The notes: generated from the sequence alone by a model not told the origin. DNA of 64,000 nucleotides from an unicellular cyanobacterium SU3 (GCA_002172675.1 NETF01000037.1:1-64000), one strand, 5' to 3'; shown: positions 26,942-36,564, counted from the stretch's first letter. Program-made: numbers and translations.

Positions 26942-27514
26942 TCAAGAAGAGATAATAATTTTTTTAATTTCTTCTACCGTTTTATAGTAGTTTTGTTCAG
27001 AGATGACTGGGTAACTTTTAACTAGGGAAATATTATCATTAAGTTGAATCCAAGAACGACACCCTCCGTAAATTGGGTGATAAGGAATAACCACAGATTC
27101 AGGTAAGAGAAAAACCCGTAACAACAACACAAAAAGAGGCTGATTATTTTTCCAGTTAAATCGTTCTTCGACAAAGTTTTCTGTCCAAATATGATAAGGA
27201 TAAAGTTGCTTAATTGCTAACAATTTCTTAACTTGAAAAATAGTAGTAATCTCAGCCCAACTATTAATAGTAATCGTTTCAGGATGCCATCCCGATGACA
27301 CTGTTGTAACTAAATTAGCATAGGCTGACTTTAATAAATGGGGTTTTTGATGTTCATAAGTAGGGTATAATAAGATGGGATTATGATGAACTTTGAACTG
27401 TCCGGAAACTTCTTTAATACCTCCTTTACGTAAGAGCAAAATAGTGTTACCTTTCTCTAGGGCTTTAACAGCAATATCCCACTCTTTTAAAGCATCCTGT
27501 AGGTTAGTCAGCAT
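26942..27514 (-). CDS. DUF1802 family protein
   Basis: A 190-residue protein with the DUF1802 pattern: ALKEWDIAVKALEKGNTILLLRKGGIKE at the start, FLLYPTYEHQ-like ILLYPTYEHQKPHLLK, and a C-terminal IPYHPIYGGCRSWIQLND. Soluble, function unknown; widespread in cyanobacteria. Upstream of ispD on the same strand by 47 nt, so possibly co-transcribed. Confidence 0.78.
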   Translation of the reverse strand: MLTNLQDALKEWDIAVKALEKGNTILLLRKGGIKEVSGQFKVHHNPILLYPTYEHQKPHLLKSAYANLVTTVSSGWHPETITINSWAEITTIFQVKKLLAIKQLYPYHIWTENFVEERFNWKNNQPLFVLLLRVFLLPESVVIPYHPIYGGCRSWIQLNDNISLVKSYPVISEQNYYKTVEEIKKIIISS

Positions 27515-27664
27515 AAGGAAAAAATTTCATCAATAACGATCAATAATTATTGTCAAAAAGTTAATTATCAGAGGTTAACAATGGTATCATCAAATAAATT
27601 TGATCTCAGATTATTGATCACAATCAATAAATTTTAACCATTGATATTGTACTAGAATATATTT

Positions 27665-28399
27665 ATGAATAATATTGCCGCCGTAATTTTAGCAGGGGGA
27701 TATGGAACACGAGTTAAGCATCTGCTTCCTAATATTCCAAAACCCATGGCTTCCGTTGTCAATAAACCGTTTTTAGAATGGATAATTCGCTATCTTAAAC
27801 AACAAGGAATTACCCAACAAATTATATCAACTGGCCATTTAGGGGAAGTCATTGAGGAACATTTTAAAACTCATCAGGTCAAGGGAGTAGATATTGACTG
27901 TTGCCGTGAAAATGAACCATTAGGAACAGCAGGAGGATTTATTAATGCCGTTCAACAAGTTAGTTTATCACCTCAAGCATGGTTAGTTATGAATGGTGAC
28001 TCTTTAATTGTAGCTAATTTTCAGGAATTAGTGAAGTACTTAGAGGATCAAGAAGTGGGATGTGTCATTTTAGGGGTATCTGTTAATGATGCGTCTCGTT
28101 ATGGTTCCCTGGTATTTGATGAGTCGAATAATTTGTTGAAGTTTGCTGAGAAAAAAGAGGGAAAAGGTGTTATCAATGGAGGGGTTTATTTATTTCGCCA
28201 CGAAATTTTAGAAAAGTTTCCTTCTCAGTTTCCTTTGAGTTTTGAATATGATGTTTTTCCTACCTTACTAAATAAAAAGATTAAAATCAAAGTCCATCCT
28301 ATTGAAGCACCATTTTTAGATATTGGGACTCCAGAGACATTGCCCCAAGCAGAAGCATTTATTAAAGAAAACTTTACGAATTTATTAGAACCATGTTAA
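27665..28399 (+). CDS. sugar-1-phosphate nucleotidyltransferase (HddC-like)
   Basis: A 244-residue GT-A nucleotidyltransferase. AVILAGGYGTRVKHLLPNIPKPM is the NTP-binding loop, GEVIEEHFK and ENEPLGTAGGF the sugar-site motifs, VMNGDSLI the metal-binding Asp, and GVYLFRHEIL the later core. The fold member most often paired with a GHMP kinase like the next gene is D-glycero-D-manno-heptose-1-phosphate guanylyltransferase. Overlaps the kinase gene by 7 nt (translational coupling). Confidence 0.8.
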   Translation: MNNIAAVILAGGYGTRVKHLLPNIPKPMASVVNKPFLEWIIRYLKQQGITQQIISTGHLGEVIEEHFKTHQVKGVDIDCCRENEPLGTAGGFINAVQQVSLSPQAWLVMNGDSLIVANFQELVKYLEDQEVGCVILGVSVNDASRYGSLVFDESNNLLKFAEKKEGKGVINGGVYLFRHEILEKFPSQFPLSFEYDVFPTLLNKKIKIKVHPIEAPFLDIGTPETLPQAEAFIKENFTNLLEPC

Positions 28400-29373
28400 T
28401 TTCACGCGCGCCAGTTAGAATTAGTTTTTTTGGAGGGGGAACAGACTATCCAGAGTATTTTTTAGAACAGGGTGGCGCGGTTTTAGCCACAGCTATTGAT
28501 AAATTTTCTTATGTTACCGCTAGTCCTTTTCCGAGTCATTTATTTGACTATTTAATTCGAGTTTCCTATCGTAAAGTTGAGTTAGTGAAAACCGTTGAAG
28601 ATATCGAACATAAAGTTTATCGTGAATGTTTAAAATTTTGCGGTTTAGATAAAGATATTGAACTCCATAATGTGGCTGACTTACCTGCATTTACAGGCTT
28701 GGGTTCATCCTCTGCGTTTACGGTATCCTTATTACAGGCATTGCATAGTTTTAAAGGGGAATTTGTTAAACCTTTAGACTTAGCTTATGAAGCCATTTAT
28801 GTCGAACGTCATCTCGTAAATGATCGAGTGGGATGTCAAGACCAACTAATGTCAGCCATGGGAGGATTTAACTTAGTTGAATTTAGAACAGAAGAGGATA
28901 TTATTGTTAACCGAGTGCCTATTTCTCCCCAAAGATTAGCAGAATTTGAATCCCATCTTTTCATTGTTTTTACAGGCATTAAAAGACGGGCAGCTAAAGT
29001 CGTAGAAAAACAATTAAAACGAGTTAATGATAATACAGAAACTCTCAAACAAATGAGAAAAATGGTTGATCAAGGTTGGGATATTTTAACCAGTAATCAA
29101 TCTTTATCTGCCTTTGGGGAATTATTAGACAAAGCTTGGGTTGCGAAAAGAAGTTTAGATACAGTCATATCTAATCCAGAAATCGATCATCTTTATCAAA
29201 TAGGACAAGAAGCAGGGGCTTGGGGTGGTAAACTATTAGGTGCGGGTGCAGGGGGTTTTATGTTATTTTTTGCACCCCCGGAAGTTCATCCCCAGTTAGC
29301 AAAAACCTTTGCTAATCATCAGGTACTTTCTGTTAAAATCAATGCCCCAGGTTCTCAAATTATTTTTTCATAA
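28393..29373 (+). CDS. GHMP sugar kinase (HddA-like heptose-7-phosphate kinase)
   Basis: A 326-residue GHMP kinase. RAPVRISFFGGGTDYPEYF is the family opening, LPAFTGLGSSSAFTVSLLQAL the ATP-binding GLGSSSA loop (about 96-116), and WGGKLLGAGAGGFMLFFAP the C-terminal glycine-rich motif. This subgroup phosphorylates D-glycero-D-manno-heptose 7-phosphate at C1 for GDP-heptose used in surface glycans; related fucose/mannose kinases are an alternative. ATG overlaps the end of the upstream nucleotidyltransferase. Confidence 0.82.
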   Translation: MLISRAPVRISFFGGGTDYPEYFLEQGGAVLATAIDKFSYVTASPFPSHLFDYLIRVSYRKVELVKTVEDIEHKVYRECLKFCGLDKDIELHNVADLPAFTGLGSSSAFTVSLLQALHSFKGEFVKPLDLAYEAIYVERHLVNDRVGCQDQLMSAMGGFNLVEFRTEEDIIVNRVPISPQRLAEFESHLFIVFTGIKRRAAKVVEKQLKRVNDNTETLKQMRKMVDQGWDILTSNQSLSAFGELLDKAWVAKRSLDTVISNPEIDHLYQIGQEAGAWGGKLLGAGAGGFMLFFAPPEVHPQLAKTFANHQVLSVKINAPGSQIIFS

Positions 29374-29399
29374 TTTGATTGAATATCAAACTTTTAAAA

Positions 29400-30722
29400 A
29401 TGATAATTTATGCTTATTTTTATAGTGAACCTTTACTAGAAACTGATTTAGATATTTCTATTATTCCCTTAAAACTAGAAAAAGTTTATCATGATTTAGG
29501 CGCGAGAAATGAATTAGAAAAACTCTTAAATGATTGTAAAGAGCAACCGCCTAATTATCTTTTGATTCGTAAATTAGGAGAATTAGGAGATAATTATCAA
29601 ATTGTCAAGGATAATTATGAAAAGTTAACTAATTTAGGAATAAAAATACTTATTTTAGAGAATCAAAAATTAACTAATTTAGATAAATTAGAATTATTAG
29701 AAAATACAACAAAAATTGATATTAATGATTCAAAACTATTAGAAACTATCAAAGAAAATCAAAGAAATTTATCCGTTAAAAAAGGACAAGCTTTAAGAAG
29801 AATTAACGCCTTACCCCCTCCAGGAAAAGCCCCTTATGGCTACCGTCGAGGAAAAGACTGTTATATTATAGATCGTAGTACCGCCCCGATTATTAAAGAC
29901 TTTTTTGGACAATTTTTGTTATTTGGATCATTACGAGGTGCAGTTAACTATTTAGCCAAACGATACGGTAAAAAAATCTCTGTTTCTACGGGGAGTCGTT
30001 GGTTAAAAAATCCTGTTTATCGAGGAGACTTACAATACAAAAAGAACGAAATTATTTCTAATACTCATCTGCCGATTATTTCCAGAGAAGAAGCCGCCCA
30101 AATTGATCGTTTATTGGGTAGAAATCGGAAATTATCTACAAAAACCGCTAGTGCAAAACATTCTTTAGTGGGTTTAGTGAGTTGTCAAAAATGCCATAAT
30201 TCTATGATAATTAACCATGTTACCCAAAGAAAAAAAAAGAAAGACTATCTCTATATTCGTCCACAAAACTGTCCTTTAAACCCTCAATGCAAAGCTATTC
30301 CTTATCAAGACGTTTTAAACCGAACCATTGATTATATTTGTGAAAATTTTCCCAAAAAAGTAAAAGGTTTTGATCCTAAACAAATAGAAAATTATAAAAA
30401 TAATATTAAAACTCAAATAGAAGAAAAAAAACACATAATCAATCAATTAACTCCTTTAATTCAATCTAATATTCTTGATGAAAAAACAGCTAAGCTAAGA
30501 CGTTATACTTTAAATTTAGAAATTAGTCAATTACGTTCTCAACTTGAACAACTTCCCCCAGAAAACTTAAAAAAGATTGCTGAAGCTGTTTCCTTACCAA
30601 GATTTTGGCAAGACTTATCAGAAGCAGAAAGACGGTTTTACTTTCGAGAATTTATTCGTCAGATTTATATCGAACAAACCTCGAAAGTCCAATGGAATTT
30701 GGAAATTACTTTTATTATCTAA
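29400..30722 (+). CDS. large serine recombinase, XisF-like, with degenerate catalytic domain
   Basis: About 440 residues from ATG 29400 (a TTG at 29379 is in frame). Order: short resolvase-like N-terminal domain (1-95), a recombinase domain (PPPGKAPYGYRRGKDCYIIDRSTAPIIKDFF onward, SRWLKNPVYRGDLQY), a zinc-ribbon-like segment (VSCQKCHN, then CPLNPQCKAIP) and a C-terminal coiled coil. It resembles XisF, which excises the fdxN element in Anabaena. The N-domain keeps only FYSEP where the catalytic Ser is expected and has RKLGELGD where RLxR is usual. No element ends are visible nearby. Confidence 0.75.
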   Translation: MIIYAYFYSEPLLETDLDISIIPLKLEKVYHDLGARNELEKLLNDCKEQPPNYLLIRKLGELGDNYQIVKDNYEKLTNLGIKILILENQKLTNLDKLELLENTTKIDINDSKLLETIKENQRNLSVKKGQALRRINALPPPGKAPYGYRRGKDCYIIDRSTAPIIKDFFGQFLLFGSLRGAVNYLAKRYGKKISVSTGSRWLKNPVYRGDLQYKKNEIISNTHLPIISREEAAQIDRLLGRNRKLSTKTASAKHSLVGLVSCQKCHNSMIINHVTQRKKKKDYLYIRPQNCPLNPQCKAIPYQDVLNRTIDYICENFPKKVKGFDPKQIENYKNNIKTQIEEKKHIINQLTPLIQSNILDEKTAKLRRYTLNLEISQLRSQLEQLPPENLKKIAEAVSLPRFWQDLSEAERRFYFREFIRQIYIEQTSKVQWNLEITFII

Positions 30723-30952
30723 TCCCATTAAGCGATCATTAATTTCGTTCTTCCCAGTCAATTTTTTTTTGTTTTTTTTGACTAAAAGCTTCAGTAGAAC
30801 TTATTCTAAGAATATTAACTCTTTACCAATATTGTCCAGCTATGTCTCAATAATTTCTTGAGTCAACTGAGTCTTTCTGAAAGTAGTTGATGGCAGTCAA
30901 ATACCACATAATCTGTCCATTCAATGTTATATTTAGAAAGTTTTCTTTATGA

Positions 30953-31894
30953 ATGAAAAAAGTAACATTTCTTATTTCTTATATGCCAGAGGAATCGACT
31001 CGCGCAATTTACGCTGCCATGATTGCCAATATAGCTATTGGTGTGGCTAAATTTTTCGGTGCTGCCATTAGTGGTAGCTCAGCTATGTTATCTGAGGGAA
31101 TTCACTCAGTTGTTGACTCGATTAATGAGATTTTACTACTTTATGGTCTCAAACGGAGCAAAAAAGAGCCTGATGACGATCATCCTTTGGGACACGGCCA
31201 AGAAATTTATTTCTGGTCTTTGGTCGTTGCTGTTCTAATTTTTGCTCTGGGAGGTGGTATATCAATTTATGAGGGATTTAAGTCTTTCTATGATTCGAGA
31301 GACTCTATTAACGCTATTGTAAGTTACGGAGTTCTTTCTATTGCTGCGGTATTTGAAGGAACGGCTCTTTTTATTTCTGTGGGGGAGTTTAATCAGGAAC
31401 GTGCTGACCAAGATATTAGTTTCTGGAAAGCACTACGCCGTAGTAAAAATCCCACTACTTTTGTTGTGATTTTTGAAGATATTGCAGCACTATTAGGCAT
31501 TACTGTAGCTATTTTAGGGGTATTTTTGAGTGAATTGACAGGTAGAATGTTTTACGACGGATTAGCCTCTATTATTATTGGAATTATTCTTACAATTGTC
31601 GCTGTTGTGCTGGTTATCGAAACAAAAGGTTTATTGATAGGAGAAAGTGCATTTCCTGAAGTCAGAGATAGTATCAAAAATATTGTGATTAAAGATACAT
31701 CGGTTAGTAAAGTAGAATCTCCTATCACCCTACAACTTGGACCTAAGGACATTTTATTAGCTTTGAGTATCGAGTTTCAAGATGATTTGACCTCTGATCA
31801 AATTGAAGTTGCGATTCGTCGAATTAAAGCAGATATTTGGGCTTCTCATCATGAGGTTAAGCGTATTTTTATTGAAGCTCGCTCTATTAATTGA
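30953..31894 (+). CDS. cation diffusion facilitator (CDF) family transporter
   Basis: A 313-residue divalent metal/proton antiporter. Six predicted helices; MLSEGIHSVVDSINEILLLYG in helix 2 carries the HxxxD metal site, DDDHPLGHGQEIYFWSL is the family loop, and helix 5 (VIFEDIAALLGITVAILG) holds the partner acidic residues. The C-terminal cytoplasmic ferredoxin-like domain (QLGPKDILLALSIEFQDDL) is complete. Likely exports Zn, Co or Fe; metal not deducible. The start could be the Met at codon 11 (MPEEST), a more typical beginning. Confidence 0.88.
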   Translation: MKKVTFLISYMPEESTRAIYAAMIANIAIGVAKFFGAAISGSSAMLSEGIHSVVDSINEILLLYGLKRSKKEPDDDHPLGHGQEIYFWSLVVAVLIFALGGGISIYEGFKSFYDSRDSINAIVSYGVLSIAAVFEGTALFISVGEFNQERADQDISFWKALRRSKNPTTFVVIFEDIAALLGITVAILGVFLSELTGRMFYDGLASIIIGIILTIVAVVLVIETKGLLIGESAFPEVRDSIKNIVIKDTSVSKVESPITLQLGPKDILLALSIEFQDDLTSDQIEVAIRRIKADIWASHHEVKRIFIEARSIN

Positions 31895-31934
31895 GGCCCT
31901 ATCTTTAATTTTAATAAAATTGTCAAATTATTAT

Positions 31935-32339
31935 TTAGAAAGTAGTAGAAATTGCTTGCACCGGACAAGCAGGAATACACTGTTCACAAACCACGCAACG
32001 CGATCGCCGAAAGGTTAATTTAAAGGTTTCGGGTTCAAGAATTAAGGCTTCTGTGGGACAAACCCCAGTACATAATCCACAGTCGACACATTGATCTTCA
32101 TTAATACTAATTTCACGACTGGCCAAGGATACCCCAATATCTTGAGCTTGCATCCAATCAATGGCCGCTTCAATGGCATCAATATCCCCTAACAATTCTA
32201 ATACTAATTTCCCCACTTGATTCGGGGCAACTTGAGCGCGAATAATATTAGAAGCAATATTGAAATCTTTAGCTAAACGATAGGTTAATGGCATTTGTAC
32301 CGTACGCTTTGGGAAAGTAAGAGTGACTCGTTTTTTCAT
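31935..32339 (-). CDS. NIL-domain ferredoxin, two [4Fe-4S] clusters
   Basis: A 134-residue protein: N-terminal NIL domain (about 1-75; VTLTFPKRTVQMPLTYRLAKDF), a ligand-binding ACT-like fold found in methionine transporters, and a C-terminal dicluster ferredoxin (about 78-134) with CVDCGLCTGVCP and CVVCEQCIPACP. This fusion is common in cyanobacteria and associated with sulfur or methionine metabolism by family knowledge. Convergent with the CDF gene, divergent from txlA. Confidence 0.88.
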   Translation of the reverse strand: MKKRVTLTFPKRTVQMPLTYRLAKDFNIASNIIRAQVAPNQVGKLVLELLGDIDAIEAAIDWMQAQDIGVSLASREISINEDQCVDCGLCTGVCPTEALILEPETFKLTFRRSRCVVCEQCIPACPVQAISTTF

Positions 32340-32437
32340 AATTTAACTGAAGTTACAACCTTAAATTTAATCTCAAAAAAAGATAAAATATTATAGAATA
32401 TATAAACAGTAAAAACCTTTTTTCTTTAAAAACTTAT

Positions 32438-32989
32438 ATGTCTGAAATTGTTAATGCTAATCGTATCAGAAATACTATTATCGCCTTTGTTGCTATTGCT
32501 CTTAGTATAGCGATATTTTTTGCTTTTCAAAGCCAAACTGGTTCGGTTTCTTTAGAAGGTCAAGCCAAGGAGTCAACCCCCATTGAAGTGGCTATGAACA
32601 ATGGAAAACCCACGTTAACCGAATTTTATGCTGATTGGTGTACCAGTTGCCAGGCTATGGCTCCAGAATTAGCTCAATTGAAGCAAAAATATGGAGATTC
32701 GGTCAACTTCGTCATGCTCAATGTGGACAATAATAAGTGGTTGCCCGAAATTCTCCGTTATCGTGTTGATGGTATCCCTCATTTTGTCTTTATTGACGAT
32801 CAAGGAAAAGCGATCGCCCAAACCATAGGTGAACAACCCCCATCAGTCATGGAAGCCAACTTAAACGCCTTAATTGACCATCAAACCTTACCCTATGCTG
32901 CTTCTACGGGACAAACCTCTGAGTTAAAGAGTCCCGATAATCAAACGATTGATCCCCGTAGTCACAGTTCCCAAGCAAAGTCTGGGTAA
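32438..32989 (+). CDS. txlA: TxlA/HCF164-type membrane thioredoxin-like protein
   Basis: A 183-residue protein with an N-terminal signal anchor (about 14-32, IIAFVAIALSIAIFFAF) and a thioredoxin domain facing the lumen. The active site is FYADWCTSCQAMAPEL (about 67-82), followed by the cis-Pro region RVDGIPHFVFID. TxlA-type proteins deliver reducing power across the thylakoid membrane for cytochrome maturation. The C-terminal 35 residues are low-complexity polar tail. Confidence 0.87.
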   Translation: MSEIVNANRIRNTIIAFVAIALSIAIFFAFQSQTGSVSLEGQAKESTPIEVAMNNGKPTLTEFYADWCTSCQAMAPELAQLKQKYGDSVNFVMLNVDNNKWLPEILRYRVDGIPHFVFIDDQGKAIAQTIGEQPPSVMEANLNALIDHQTLPYAASTGQTSELKSPDNQTIDPRSHSSQAKSG

Positions 32990-32990
32990 G

Positions 32991-33018
32991 TTCGGAGTTC
33001 GGAGTTTGGGGTTCGGGG
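32991..33018. repeat. heptamer repeat cluster
   Basis: Units TTCGGAG, TTCGGAG, TTTGGGG, TTCGGGG directly after the txlA stop; STRR-type. A related set appears in inverted orientation at 55698. Confidence 0.6.
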
Positions 33019-33067
33019 TTCAAGAAGACTATTAATATTGTCTCCCCGACTCCCTGCTCCCTCTGCT

Positions 33068-34585
33068 TTACTCTTCAATCCAATGTTTTGACCGTTCGAC
33101 TGCTCTAGTCCAACTCAAAAAGTTCTCTTGTACTGCTGAGGCATTTTTTCCAGGTTCAAAGACCCGATCAATTTTACGACGGGCGATCAAATCGTCATAA
33201 TTATCCCAATAACCCACCGTTAACCCGGCTCCGAAAGCAGCACCTTGTGCTGTCGCATCTAAAACAACCGGGCGTTCAATGGGAACCCCTAACGCATCGG
33301 CCTGAAACTGCATTAAAAAGTTATTTTGAGAGGCACCGCCATCGACTTTTAACCGTGCTACCGATAAATCTGAATCTTTATTCATCGCGTCTACCACTTC
33401 TTTTACCTGATAAGCGATCGCTTCTAAAACCGCTCTTACCATGTGTTCTCGTTGTACACCGCCTGTAATACCCACATATAACCCTCTGGCTGACATATCC
33501 CAGTGAGGTGCCCCTAACCCACTTAAAGCAGGCACAAAATAAACCCCATTAGTATCAGCCACTTGATTACAAATCGCTTCGGTTTCGGCCGCGCTGTTAA
33601 TCAGTTTAATGCCATCCCGTAGCCATTGAATGGAAGCCCCGGCGGTAAAAATAGCCCCTTCTAGGGCGTAATTGGTGGATTGATCTTTAGTCCAAGCAAT
33701 GGTGGATAATAGACCATTGGGAGAACGCATTACCTCATGGCCCGCTTGTACAATGAGAAACGCCCCTGTTCCATAGGTGCATTTCAGTAACCCCGGACGA
33801 TTGCAACCATGAGCAAATAAGGCAGCTTGTTGATCGCCAAAAATGGCGGTAATGGGAATTTCGACCCCTAATAAGTCAGCATCCGTATGACCAAATATTC
33901 CCATACTCGGTTTAATTTCCGGCATAATGTGGGCAGGAATATTAAATAGGTCTAGTAAAGTTTCATCCCAGTTCCGAGTATCAAGATTCATCAACATGGT
34001 ACGACAGGCGTTACTATGGTCTGTGGCGTGAACTTTTCGGCCTGTTAAGTTCCACAGCATCCAAGTATCCACCGTTCCAGCGATGACGTTATCAAAATTA
34101 GTATCTGGTTTATGTTCTTTTACCCAATCTATTAACCAGGCCAATTTTGTTGCCGAGAAATAGGGATCTAATACTAATCCGGTGCGGTTTTCAATCTCTT
34201 CTACCTTACCCATTTCTCTCAATTGACTGCACATCGGCGAGGTGCGTCTATCTTGCCAAACGATCGCTTTATGGAGGGGTTTGCCGGTAGTTTTATCCCA
34301 CAATAGACAAGTTTCCCGTTGTACTGTTAAACCAATGGCTGCGATATCTTTAGCCGCAATATGGGTCTTTTCTAGGACTTGTTCGAGTACACTAAGAGTA
34401 TCTTGCCAAATTTCTAGGGCATCGTGTTCTAGCCAACCGGGTTGGGGATAATGTTGGGTGAGTTCTTTGTACGCTTGGCCAATCATTCCCCCTTCATGAT
34501 TAAAGAGAATTGCACGGTTGCCAGTGGTTCCTAAATCAAGAGCTAAGATATATTTTGTTTTATTATCTGTCATTGGTGATAACAC
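33068..34585 (-). CDS. glpK: glycerol kinase
   Basis: A 505-residue FGGY kinase making glycerol-3-phosphate. YILALDLGTTGNRAILF is the phosphate-1 motif, WQDRRTSPMCSQLRE the glycerol-site strand, YGTGAFLIVQAG the phosphate-2 loop and KVDGGASQNNFLMQFQADALG the FGGY signature 2 region. Normal length. The start may be the second Met (34573, MTDNKTKYI), which is closer to homologues. No glpF or glpD nearby. Confidence 0.93.
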   Translation of the reverse strand: MLSPMTDNKTKYILALDLGTTGNRAILFNHEGGMIGQAYKELTQHYPQPGWLEHDALEIWQDTLSVLEQVLEKTHIAAKDIAAIGLTVQRETCLLWDKTTGKPLHKAIVWQDRRTSPMCSQLREMGKVEEIENRTGLVLDPYFSATKLAWLIDWVKEHKPDTNFDNVIAGTVDTWMLWNLTGRKVHATDHSNACRTMLMNLDTRNWDETLLDLFNIPAHIMPEIKPSMGIFGHTDADLLGVEIPITAIFGDQQAALFAHGCNRPGLLKCTYGTGAFLIVQAGHEVMRSPNGLLSTIAWTKDQSTNYALEGAIFTAGASIQWLRDGIKLINSAAETEAICNQVADTNGVYFVPALSGLGAPHWDMSARGLYVGITGGVQREHMVRAVLEAIAYQVKEVVDAMNKDSDLSVARLKVDGGASQNNFLMQFQADALGVPIERPVVLDATAQGAAFGAGLTVGYWDNYDDLIARRKIDRVFEPGKNASAVQENFLSWTRAVERSKHWIEE

Positions 34586-34669
34586 CCTGAATTCTTTTCT
34601 TTTTGTTGTTGCTAAACATTTTAATCAAATAATGAAACTATAGATAATTGAGAATAACTTAGGACAATA

Positions 34670-35635
34670 ATGACAGAGCAACGTGTCGATTAGGATAATC
34701 CTTGGAAAGAAGCCTTATCACTGTATTTTCAACCGTTTATGGCTTTCTTTTTCCCTGAAATTAATGCCAATATTAATTGGAGTCGCGGCTATGAATTTCT
34801 AGATAAGGAATTTCAACAGGTGGTTAAAGATGCAGAAATAGGTCGCAGGGAAGCGGATAAATTAGTTAAAGTCTGGCGAGGAGATGGGACCGAAGTTTGG
34901 GTACTTATTCATGTGGAAATCCAGAGTCAAGCTGCTTCTGACTTTGCTGAACGGATGTATGTCTATAATTATCGTATTTTTGATATGTATCGACGGTCTG
35001 TGGTCAGTTTAGCCGTTTTAGCGGATAACCAGGATTCTTGGCGACCGAATCAATATCAAAATGGACTATGGGGATGTGAGGTTAATTTTCTGTTTCCTAC
35101 GGTTAAATTACTGGATTATCAGCAAAGAAGGGAGAGTTTAGCTGATAATAATCCTTTTGCGGTCATTGTCGCCGCTCATTTAACCACACAGCAAACCAAT
35201 CAAGATCCAGATCGACGTTATCAAGGAAAATTAAGAATCGCTAAAAGTTTGTATCAACGAGGATATAGCAGACAAGATATATTAGAGTTATTTAGATTAA
35301 TTGATTGGATGATGAGTTTACCAGAGTTCATCGAAAGTCAATTTAAACAGGAAATTATGAGTTTCGAGGAGGATTTAAAAATGCCTTATATTACCAGTTT
35401 TGAGCGATTAGCACGCCAAGAAGGAAGATCCGAAGGAATATCTGAGGGTATTCTACAAGGCAGTCGTGAAAACGTGATTGAAGTTCTACAAGTGCGCTTT
35501 GAGATGTTACCTTCAGATTTAATCGAAAAAATTCATCAAATTGAGGATTTAGAATTATTAAAAACGTTACTAAGACAAGGAATTACTATCAGTTCACTGG
35601 ATGAATTTCAAGAACTTCTTGAACGTAGCAGTTAA
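34670..35635 (+). pseudogene. Rpn-type recombination-promoting nuclease/transposase-like gene with early nonsense codon
   Basis: A PD-(D/E)xK family protein of about 321 codons. The natural ATG at 34670 starts TEQRVD, then reads TAG at 34691-34693 where Tyr (TAT/TAC) is expected, and continues DNPWKEALSLYFQPFMAFFFP. The downstream 298-codon frame is intact from M at 34739, with the nuclease core AEIGRREADKLVKVW, VHVEIQSQ and YNYRIFDMYR. Thus only the first 23 codons are lost if translation restarts at 34739. Probably non-functional or a very recent lesion. Confidence 0.75.
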
Positions 35636-35773
35636 CAAAGCTAAAGGTTCTATTTTAAGACAATTACATCACTTTTTAGAAGAAAAAGTCCTAGTTTTGG
35701 AGGATTAGAAAGAGTCCAAAATAAACGGGGTTACTTTCTCTGGGTTCATCCAAAATATGTACAGGAATATTAA
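35633..35773 (+). pseudogene. frameshifted remnant of an unidentified gene
   Basis: Two overlapping short frames read as pieces of one protein: NKAKGSILRQLHHFLEEK, then after a shift SPSFGGLERVQNKRGYFLWV and HPKYVQEY with a TAA at 35771. Start and most of the gene are missing. I cannot name the family. Confidence 0.4.
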
Positions 35774-35793
35774 ATAGACTTTGTACCTTTTAA

Positions 35794-36432
35794 TTACGCT
35801 AAAACCCCATTTAAAAATATATCAGCAATGCCTTCTGCCATTTCTTGTAATGCTTTAGGAGTCGATTCTGGGGCGATAATTGTATCTGAAGAAAATCCGG
35901 CAATGGCAAACATTCCGAGGAAAACTTGAGCGACAATTTTAGGATTGACAGGACGATAAATGCCTCTTTCTATAGCAGTTTCAAAGAAAGCTTCGGCCAC
36001 ATCAGTCATTTTAATGATCACTTCTGATTGTATTTTTTCTCGTAATTCTTGATGAAATTGGGCTTCGATAAAACAGACTTGTAATAAATCCTTATTTTCC
36101 TGCATTCTTAATACTCTTCTCCGCATTACTTGCGCTACTGCTTTATAATTTCCCATTTCGCTTAATTCGGTTAATAAGTCGGTTAAAATTTCGATCCATC
36201 CTTGGGTAGCTACTTCGATTAAAATGGCTTTTTTATTAGGAAAATAGCGGAATAAAGTTCCTTCTGCTACCTTTGCCTTCTTGGCTAAATCTTTAGTGGT
36301 TGTGCCATCATAGCCTTTCGCAGCAAAGAGACGTAAGGCTGCGTTGAGAATGCGCGATCGCGTATCTTCTTCTGTATTAGAATCACGGGTTACAGTCAAG
36401 GGAAAACCAGACATCACCATAATAATAAGCAT
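35794..36432 (-). CDS. TetR/AcrR family transcriptional regulator
   Basis: A 212-residue regulator. N-terminal HTH at about 20-68: TRSRILNAALRLFAAKGYDGTTTKDLAKKAKVAEGTLFRYFPNKK-type sequence with the usual GTLFRYF recognition helix. The C-terminal ligand-binding domain has no diagnostic residues. Divergent from the YbjN-CocE pair, 132 nt from it, so it may control those genes (inference). The Met at residue 7 (MSGFPLTV) is an alternative start. Confidence 0.88.
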   Translation of the reverse strand: MLIIMVMSGFPLTVTRDSNTEEDTRSRILNAALRLFAAKGYDGTTTKDLAKKAKVAEGTLFRYFPNKKAILIEVATQGWIEILTDLLTELSEMGNYKAVAQVMRRRVLRMQENKDLLQVCFIEAQFHQELREKIQSEVIIKMTDVAEAFFETAIERGIYRPVNPKIVAQVFLGMFAIAGFSSDTIIAPESTPKALQEMAEGIADIFLNGVLA

Positions 36433-36564
36433 AACGACTCAGACCATTTTCTCTTATGAGGGATCAAATTTTTCAATCTCTTCACAAAATGTTGTTTTTT
36501 GATCCCCTCAACGAGAGATAATAAGAACGTAGACTATGCACTTACTCAAGATTATTATTTCATT

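Noticed and set aside
30723..30861. Extra frame past the recombinase stop
   Set aside because: Phe/Ser-rich AT-driven frame overlapping the recombinase end, no ribosome site.
33247..34451. Plus-strand frames inside glpK
   Set aside because: Shadows of the intact glycerol kinase.
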